Part shown: positions 56,420-64,000 of the stretch, piece by piece | How the letters are laid out: every line of letters begins with the position of its first letter | Numbering within the stretch: the first letter of the stretch is position 1 | Assembly: GCA_024516035.1 (NCBI GenBank) | Contig: CM044958.1 | Coordinates: forward strand, 26,877,755 to 26,941,754 | Direction: 5' to 3' | DNA from: Bactericera cockerelli | Taxonomy: Eukaryota; Arthropoda; Insecta; Hemiptera; Triozidae | DNA length: 64,000 bases | Translations under genes and position numbers: made by a program | Notes under the pieces: model-generated | Database searches by the model: none | Seen by the model: the letters and a program-made list of their open reading frames with translations, nothing else | Told to the model about the DNA's origin: nothing

Positions 56420-56745
56420 TTCTATTTTTTTTATTTTTATTTTTTATTAAAGATGAGTTTTCACAGCCTTTTTTATTTCGTAGCCGTGAAACAGGAGCTA
56501 CTGTAGACGCTTGTGGTCTATGTTGTAGCCTGGCCATCCCGTAGTATGCCTCCCCTCTGATGGGCGAGAAGTTACACAATACTTCCCATTTAGGTGCTGG
56601 GTCAACACGAGCGTACCGGAAGGTATCCCTTACAAACAATTGAAAACAAATTATACAAATTTTTGTCGGCACGGGGGATCGAACCCGGGACCTTCCACAT
56701 GGCAAGCGGGCGCTTAACCACTGAGCTAATCGCGCGCTCTATTGA
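56420..56745 (-). mobile_element. tRNA-Gly-like SINE, family D
   Basis: Minus-strand head from about 56740 to 56672: A-box TTAGCTCAGTGGTTAAGCG, anticodon loop TTGCCAT (GCC, Gly) and B-box GGTTCGATCCC. The acceptor stem does not pair, so it is not a functional tRNA gene. A body of about 220 bp (TACCTTCCGGTACGCTCGTG; CGTCTACAGTAGCTCCTG) ends in an A-rich tail near 56430. Only copy in the window. Confidence 0.75.
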
Positions 56746-56749
56746 ATGG

Positions 56750-58200
56750 GGATCATATAATATATACATACATATTTTTATGTTGTATTTTTTTTTTTTT
56801 TTTAATAGGGAACACCTATCCAACTAAACGTCCATGATTATTCCCCATTTAATAAAAAGTACCTAATAACTAATACATAGTACTAATACACAGATCTACA
56901 TGAACATGACTTATTGGAGTTGCAGAAAAACACACATGGACAAAAGAACCTTTTGATATCTCGATATAAATTTTCAAAAGAAAAGAACTCAAAGGAAATT
57001 GGCAGAAAGATATACAACTAGTTCAGTAGGAACGGGTCACTGGAACCAGAAAAAAAGAGTTTTCATGATATTATTATCAAATGAAAAATAATGAAATTTG
57101 ATCCCACCTGCTGCTATATCTTCTCCCCTCTCTAACCTATTTCTTTCTTTGGGTTTCCTCTTTTAATATCCGTTGCTTTTCCTTTCTATTCCCGTTTTCT
57201 TTTGTCTCCTGGTAGATCCAATTTCAAAATCTTTTTCTTCTTTTTCTCCCCTATTAGTCTGAATGGTTCCCAAAATTTAGTTCTACTATGCCTTGTTTCA
57301 CCATCGTTTTAAAATTTGCACATGTTTCAGTATATTTATTTTGAACAAGTTCCGTCCACACACAGCAACTGATAAAATTATTTTCTCTTCTGGGAAGTTC
57401 TTCTGTATAAAATTATTTCTGGCATAATATATTTTTTATTAAATAGTTTTATGGTTAAGCCTTTGATATTTAAGAAACCGCGAAAATTTGGACCAAAAAG
57501 TGCAAAAGTAAGGTCTATGACTTGCCGATACAGAACTTTTTGTTCAGTTTAGAATGTAGGAAATTTTTTTGAAGAGAATCAGTTAAGAAGTTTTGGAGAT
57601 ACAAGTGATTTAGTAAAAAATCTCAAAATTGCCTAGTGAATAGAATGTGAACCAATCAGGAGGGAGTATTGTGTCCCTATTTTAGTGTATTTTTTTACTC
57701 GTAATGTTTCATTGTTTCATGTAGTGATACATTAGCCTAAGTTGGTGGAATTAAAAATAAGCTCCTATCTATAAAAGACTTTTTTAATCCTGTCTTTCAG
57801 TCCTCCTGTCTAACAGTATTTATTTATTTATTTTTAGGAACCACTGCAAATAGATTTCCCGTGCCTAGATTTCTTTTCAATGTCCTTTGCTTCCAATATC
57901 CAGAGTCGTATTTCATGATGAAATTGTTAACTAGAAGGAGGAGCGAGGCAGTATTCTTTTTCCATGTGAACTATATTTATTTTATTATGTATGGATTTTC
58001 TATATTAGAAGCGTGTTGGCGCTTGTATAAATGACCCATAGTATTTCAAAGTTCTACGTGAAATATGGTAACATAGTCTGCAAAAGCCAAAACGTGTGTC
58101 TGAATCCCCCTGCTGGAGAGAATTATTATTATCTGATCTGGTTGCAGGTTTTTAGTGAAACCCTCTCTGTTTATATCTCTACACCTTTCAGCAGCATGGA
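56750..58200. other. AT-rich stretch, no gene recognised
   Basis: No gene or repeat supported; T-rich runs are frequent. Confidence 0.45.
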
Positions 58201-58204
58201 AATA

Positions 58205-58265
58205 CAGTCGGACCTCCATATAAGAGAACTGAAGGGACCGAAATTGTTCTCTAGAACAGCAAGGA
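58205..58265 (+). mobile_element. pogo/Tc1-like element end fragment
   Basis: ACAGTCGGACCTCCATATAA, then GAACTGAAGGGACCG resembles the terminal and subterminal sequence of pogo-type elements. The opposite end was not found. Confidence 0.35.
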
Positions 58266-58796
58266 GAGTGCAGGGGGTCTTGATCCTGCCCAGTCCCTTT
58301 CTTGTGAATAATGAAAACTGCGCTAATGCGAGACCGACAAACGGACACAAAACCAAAGTTACTCAGGATGTTATGAAATGTGTGACATATGAAAATTGAA
58401 AGCGGAGCAGAAAAATATTTTTTTTAATATACAAACACGAACACAATACTTCCGATTTCTAATATGTATTATAAATTTTACGTAAATAAAATACCAGACA
58501 CCAAAATATTTTGAGTTCATTGGGTATGTTTAAAATTAAAGTTCAAAACATACAAACATACCACATTTTGATGAAATGGCCTGTGTTATGAACTTATTTG
58601 TGTTCCATTGACAAAATTGATAAATCAAGAGAGAACAAAAGTAACAGATAAAGGAAAGCCTCGTGTTTATCTTCACGGCTGGCGCCGCCGCGTCGGTCAT
58701 CCTCCGTGTCCGTGAATTTCTCACATCCACTAACTTTAGTTATTTAGTATTGCGCATTGCATAACTCAGTAGTTTAACGGTGTTCATAACTATTAA

Positions 58797-58990
58797 TTAT
58801 AATATAAAGACCTACAAAATCTCTATGATTTCATTCCCTTCGCCGTCGAAACCTTTGGCTCTTTTGGGCCAAGTGCTTTGGAAATGTTTAATAGCATATT
58901 CAAAACCTTGGTCCTTGAGACGAAGGACAGACGCGCCGGGGAATATTTCACGCAACGGCTCAGTTTCGCTGTTCAGAGAGGTAATGTTGC
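58797..58990 (-). CDS. Possible exon or gene fragment
   Basis: Minus-strand frame open from about 58999 to a TAG near 58815, encoding a protein-like segment (EPLREIFPGASVLRLKDQGF; IKHFQSTWPKRAKGFDGEG). Composition is distinctly less AT-rich than the flanks. A pyrimidine-rich stretch ending CTCTCTGAACAG lies at its upstream edge and could be a 3' splice site. I do not recognise the family. It may be a host exon, a pseudogene or transposon-derived. Confidence 0.3.
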
Positions 58991-59135
58991 CTCAGTGCTG
59001 AGCACACTGCCTCGGGAAGATGTCCTTGGAGAAGTCTTTTATATATTGTAAAAATATAACTATTAAAACAATATTATGAAAAGAAAAAAAAAACTATTAA
59101 TTTGCGAATGTACATAATTATTATTCTGTGCATTT

Positions 59136-59485
59136 TTAACCGAACGAAGAGAGGGAGTGACCGACCTCACAAAGTGAGGTTCTAACTTGAGTACTGGATT
59201 ATTAGGCTTTCGTTTGTCTGTCTGTCTATTCCGCGATAACTCTAGACCAGATTCTTTAGAATTGTTGAAATTTAGTTAATGTACATGTTTTTGTTAATTG
59301 CGGTCCTAGAATTTTACGTGTTGACCATTAGGGGCCTCAAGGTGGCCGTTTTATTTAATGAAGCAAAATTCTCTTGAAATTTGTAGCGTCGTTAAAAAAT
59401 AATATTCAATTTCAGTTGTGAAATTTTGTGATCGTGACAGCTGGGTGCCGTACTGTGGTGAAAAATTGAAAGTGCGCTGGTCAAT
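59136..59485 (+). repeat. Dispersed repeat R2, copy 2
   Basis: Diverged relative of 6417-6800 with the same order of blocks (AACCGAACGAAG; TTCGTTTGTCTGTCTGTCTA; TTGTTGAAATTTAG; GTGATCGTGA). Confidence 0.65.
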
Positions 59486-59887
59486 TTAAAAAACAAATAA
59501 AACCCATCGAGTGGGGTATTGAATGAAAGGTCTCAAGTTTATAGTTCTTTAACTTTGATGACAGTAATAACACCATTCCCTTACAATAAAATAAAAAGTT
59601 TTTTTAAAAAAAACACCAAAAACAATCTCCAAGAATAAATACGGAAATTTTCCGTCAACGTCAGACCTGGATGAAAGGTACAAAAAGTTGGAGAACAAGG
59701 TGAAAAGGAAAAATTAAAAGTGAAAGACAAACGCGTTCACGGCTCGTTTCATGTTTATTATTCTCCTCTCCTCCAAGACAAAGTCAGGAAGTTGACACAA
59801 AAGTTACAACCATCCTTCTTAGGCCAATCAAGGAATAGGTTGTAGAGTGCGTGAGAGCCGCCAACTCCTTCGAAAAGTATACCTATA

Positions 59888-60160
59888 CTTACTTTTTCAC
59901 ATCATTACAACATCATACATTATATAATGAGTAACAACTATATTTTAGGCGACCCTGTATACGAAAGATTTCCAAATCTCAGTTTATTCCTGCTTTTAGA
60001 CATTCTGATTTATAAATTACTTAAAAAACCGTGTAGAGTGCGTGAGAGGTGACGCAAACAATTCCTTCGAATATTAGTTCATAAGGTTGAGATGGTAAAC
60101 ATACTAAAAGTCCTGAAGTCTAGAATGGGAGGAAACGGAGTTAAGGGGGGTTAAGGTGGT
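59888..60160 (+). repeat. Long inverted repeat, left arm
   Basis: Imperfect reverse complement of 63610-63893. Shared blocks (+ strand here) include ACTTACTTTTTC, ACGAAAGATTTCC, GAGTGCGTGAGAGG, ATTCCTTCGAATATTAG and ACATACTAAAAGTCCTGAAG. An internal direct repeat AGAGTGCGTGAGAG also occurs at about 59845. The pair brackets copy B of the hairpin repeat. Confidence 0.75.
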
Positions 60161-60315
60161 TCAAAAGAGGTGAAAGGAGGTCTCATTTTGGGATATTTGC
60201 TTATATGTATCTCAAGAATTCTACTTTTTTTAAAAGCTTTGTATGTAGTACAATTAAAACAAATAAAATTTAAGATAATTTTGATTCTATGCTACTTAAC
60301 TGTAACTGTTTTTGA

Positions 60316-60850
60316 GATCCCCCAAAAATACACTTCGTGTGCAAAAGACACCAAGAAAATTAGAATCCTTCAAAAATAATTACCTTAAAAACAAGTACCT
60401 TAAAAGGAACTGATATCAAATGAATGCCAAGTTCTCCTAAACTGAAAATCATTTGCCCATGGCAGAAAGGAGTCTCAAGCACAGAAATCAAACTGAGGAT
60501 TGGACATGACATTTCCCATTATTCTGCTATTTACCAACGCTAAAAGTTAACATTAAAAATCTGGGCAAGTTTCAAAAATTAAAAAATGCTTTGAACTTGC
60601 CAAGATTTTTAATGTTAACTTTTAGCGTTGGTAAATAGCAGAATATTGGGAAATGTCATGTCCAATCCTCAGTTTGATTTCTGTGCTTGAGACTCCTTTC
60701 TGCCATGGGCAAATGATTTTCAGTTTAGGAGAACTTGGCATTCATTTGATATCAGTTCCTTTTAAGGTACTTGTTTTTAAGGTAATTATTTTTGAAGGAT
60801 TCTAATTTTCTTGGTGTCTTTTGCACACGAAGTGTATTTTTGGGGGATAT
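60316..60850. repeat. 535-bp near-perfect inverted repeat (hairpin), copy B
   Basis: Left arm 60316-60571, loop 60572-60593 (22 nt), right arm from 60594. The loop (TCAAAAATTAAAAAATGCTT...) is the reverse complement of the copy A loop, one A shorter. Both arms carry B-type variants (GGCAGAAAGG; GTACCTTAAAAGG; GAATCCTTC). Confidence 0.95.
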
Positions 60851-63530
60851 CAGGTATTTTTGGTTGGTTACATTTTTTGCAATTTTCTTTAAATTCACAC
60901 GAGCACCAAGGTAACTAACTATATCCTTGAAAACATTGGTGGCTTAAACTTTTTCTTTCTCATCATCTCTATTCTTCGGTACAATATTTCTAAATTATTG
61001 TACCTTTAATTTTTTTTCTTTAAGGTTAATATACAGGGTTTCTTCTTTCTAGTTGTTCTTTAGGATTTTTGGTCCATGGTTGGCCTATCCTCCAGTGGGT
61101 TGCGGATATGAAGTGATAATTGTTCCTCATGTACTATTAATGGGAATTCCGATAGTATGATATTCAGGACAATCGGTTCTAGCCTTAGGTATTATTATAA
61201 TATTATTGACAGACGCATTCGAGACCCTGTCACTGAACCGAAAAACTTTACAAGTGCTCAGTGAAAACATAATAAAAAAATCCATACATATTCTCCATCA
61301 CCACATATATGGAGTGTAATTGAAACTTAAATTGGAAAGAAGAAATGAATTAAATAGAAAAACCTCCAACATTGAGAAAATAAATATCTACTGGATTGAT
61401 GGAATTTGCTGTGTATTAGCAATCTACCAAAGGTAGATAGCCCCTATTGTATGCATTTTAAATATATGATCAATTTGTTTCTCTCATTTTTTCGTCAGAA
61501 TATTACCAAAGTTGGTATCGAACTTGCGACCTAGTGGTTTAAAAACGCGTTACAAAACAACTAATTGAAAAGAAAATAAACTGGTGTGACACTACAACAC
61601 TTTCTCATCACTCGAAGAGAAGTCAGATTCTGCCATTAGGCCGCATAGTGCGGACGAAAATTTTAAGTCTGTAGCTTGTACCGTTCTCAAGATATCTTTT
61701 TCACAGACAAGCGGACGCACGAACCAATGGACGAAAACAACTTTTTTGGTATCCTGAGGCTATTAGTCGTCCAGAAATGTGAAATGCAGAGTAGGTCAAA
61801 TTTTCGACGATAAGGAATGTATTATAGGATAAGGAAAGTAAAAAATTGCACGAATTCGGAAATCAAATACTTTTAAAAATTATACGTAGGTACAGTGAAC
61901 CTGTACATGTACAGCCGTACACGCATGAAGCAAATTCTATAAACTATGCAATCTGAAAAAATCCTGAAAGAGGCAGGTACACTCTCTTATGAGTTATCAA
62001 TATTGTTTTGAATATCACACGTTGAGCCTCTACTGTTCAACCTATGAAATGAAAACCAGTTCTCTTTTGTCATTTTCGCATGAAACCTACAATGTTCTAC
62101 GTAGGTACTACAATACTACATAGATACCGATTGGGTTAATCTTTTATGCTTTGTTTACCATTCTTTTGTGTTTAGTTATGTAAAGTCAAGCCTTTTTTTA
62201 TGAGAACGGTAATTCTCAGAAATTGAAATCGTAAAATTCTAACAGCAAGGTTAGCTAGTAGGTATAGAAGACTTGTGAAATTGTTTTTACATTATCTGCT
62301 CCCGTTTAGTTATCTATGTGTGTTATGTATGCATGCTTAGCGAGGATCTCAATTCTCCGAGGACTTCAATTTTCCGTATGGTTGCGAAATTGTCTAACAA
62401 AACTCAATTGCCGAATCTCGGCTTGCAGGCCTACATATTTACAAAATACTAAATCTTAAGATTACTTTAACAGTAAATAGATACTCGTAGTATGGATTTT
62501 TTATAGCATCGTACATCGTACATTATTTTAATGGAGTACTTATCTATGTATTTTCAATATAGGTAATATTGTTAAAGATATTAGGTATTTTATTGAATAA
62601 TTAATTCACTCACGTCTTCAAAAAAAAAAAAAAAAAACTATACGAAGAATAATACTTTCATCTATAAGACCAAAGAACCTAAAAAAAGATCGAAGAAAGA
62701 AAGGCAGCAAACACAACCATTACTTATATTTCATTTGAGGAATCCCGGTACCCTCCTGATATCCGAGACTCGGAGAACATAGGTACTCTAATCGGAAATT
62801 ATATTGTGCGCTACCAATGACTTCAGGAGGTTATAACTCAAAAACTGTACATTTTTTGAAGACGGCTACTCTGACGAGGAATCATCTACCTAGACTCAGG
62901 AATATGTCCTGAAAGTTTCAGCTCGATAAAATAAAGCCTTAATAGCGATTCATGTGATTACGTGAAGAGAAGTCGGTGAACGTCAAAAATCAACAAAAAA
63001 TGTTATAACTCATAAATGGTTATAATTATAAAAAAATTGCATAGATTAAAAAAAGCTGTAAATAGATCAAATAATTAACATACAAAGTTTCAGCTTTCTA
63101 TCATCAGCCACATTTGAGATATGGGCGGTACCGCCAAAGCGCCGCCGAGTGACCGCGGAAGTTTTTTTTTGTTAAAAACCTCGAGCTGCAAGCATTTAAA
63201 ACTCATAACCGAAATTCCATAATTTTAACTTGAACCATATGCCCGTGGTAAGCCGAATGCGGAAAAAAAAAAAAAAAAAATAAAGTATGAATCTTTTACT
63301 AATTTTGGGGGTGCTCGTAAAAACGGTTAGGGGTGTCAGAAAAAGGTCAAATAAAAAGTAGTCATCTTCTATTCGACGAGGAAAACACGAATGTGAAGAA
63401 AAAAAATTAAAAAGTTTTGTCCAAGAAGGTCAAAATTACAAAGGAAAATACATACGAACTAGGTTTAGCGTAAGTATAGCACGCTCGTTTTGTTTTTCTT
63501 GGCGTTGCAAAACTAGCGTTTTGCTTGATA
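60316..63530 (+). mobile_element. 3.2-kb repeat with terminal hairpin, copy B
   Basis: Same element as 25593-28869, same orientation, about 3215 bp, without the SINE. It begins at the hairpin and ends at the small hairpin GCAAAACTAGCGTTTTGC (about 63506-63523) plus TTGATA. Nested between the long inverted repeats at 59888-60160 and 63610-63893, so it probably inserted into an older element. A poly-A run near 62620 and several indels distinguish it from copy A. No long open frame. Confidence 0.7.
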
Positions 63531-63609
63531 TCCGCTCAAAGAAAAGTAACTTTTTTTAAAAATATGTCGCTTCTTAATTATTCCACCCAAGGAGGCTCCA
63601 ATAGGACTT

Positions 63610-63893
63610 TTTACTCCCCCCCCCCCCCCCCCCCCCCAACTCCGTATTCTCTCATCCTAGACTTCAGGACTTTTAGTATGTTTACTATCTCAATCAACCT
63701 CCTGAACTAATATCTGAAGGAATTATTGGCAGCGTTGCCTCTCACGCACTCTTCACGCTCTTTGAAGTCATTTATTAATCAGACTATCTGTAGGCAGGAT
63801 GGAACTGAGATTAGGAAATCTTTCGTAAACAGGGTCAACTAAGATAAAGTTGATACTCATTATTCGATGTACGCGGGATGAGAAAAAGTAAGT
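63610..63893 (-). repeat. Long inverted repeat, right arm
   Basis: Partner of 59888-60160. It contains a 22-nt poly-C run at 63616-63637, where the left arm has only a short GGGGGG run. Confidence 0.75.
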
Positions 63894-64000
63894 TTCAGTT
63901 ATGTATTTGAAGATATACATATACCGGAGGTAGATTTTCTCAGCACCACTGAAAGCAACGTCCAACAAGTTTAAGACTTAGATGAGTGACCATTCAAATT

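Noticed and set aside
56672..56740. tRNA-Gly(GCC) gene (minus strand)
   Set aside because: The acceptor arms do not pair and an A-tailed body follows, so it was called a SINE.
61500..61650. Additional tRNA-like SINE inside copies A and B (about 26500 and 61510, minus strand)
   Set aside because: A B-box-like GTTCGATACC and an A-box-like stretch exist, but they lie too far apart and are shared as part of the larger repeat, so a separate call is not justified.

Overview
The window is AT-rich animal DNA, most likely from an arthropod and probably an insect. The evidence is two BEL/Pao LTR retrotransposons, several tRNA-derived SINE families, a 5S-rRNA-derived SINE family, pogo- and piggyBac-like MITEs, many microsatellites, and no prokaryotic gene organisation. 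I could not identify a species. I found no convincing host protein-coding gene, so the window reads as an intergenic or intronic stretch dominated by mobile DNA. The only long coding regions are retrotransposon gag and pol.

Layout. 1-12.4 kb: mostly unique AT-rich sequence with a tRNA-SINE (3.1 kb), a pogo-like MITE (3.9-4.5 kb), a dispersed repeat (6.4 kb), a pyrimidine-rich 34-bp minisatellite (8.27-9.35 kb) and a reverse-strand SINE (12.1 kb). 12.4-24.8 kb: a GC-richer composite block. It starts with a 354-bp MITE and is bounded by a shared inverted terminal motif at about 12.79 and 24.77 kb. Inside lie a decayed minus-strand coding remnant, a SINE, a 6963-bp BEL/Pao element (BEL1, 15003-21965, 5-bp target duplication, LTRs differing at 3 of 484 sites) and two tandem arrays (about 111-bp and 137-bp units).

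25-31 kb: a 240-bp repeat with target duplication, then copy A of a 3.3-kb repeat that opens with a 535-bp near-perfect hairpin, then MITEs. 31-47 kb: largely featureless AT-rich DNA with scattered 5S-SINEs, MITEs, short perfect hairpins and a (TC)n tract. 47.4-54.6 kb: a second BEL/Pao element on the minus strand (BEL2, 7152 bp, LTRs identical by eye, 5-bp target duplication). Its pol is a single intact 1349-codon frame, but its gag core has been replaced by two inverted pieces of its own pol. 55-64 kb: a Cys-rich orphan frame, a tRNA-Gly-like SINE, a diverged dispersed repeat, and copy B of the hairpin repeat nested inside a roughly 4-kb structure with about 270-bp inverted ends.

Most notable: the two hairpin repeats carry their central loop in opposite orientations, and within each copy the arms share copy-specific variants. 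This is a flip/flop pattern with arm homogenisation. BEL2 is a young but gag-defective element with short tandem duplications at both rearrangement junctions. BEL1 has three reading-frame breaks, each beside a homopolymer run. All boundaries and comparisons were made by eye.
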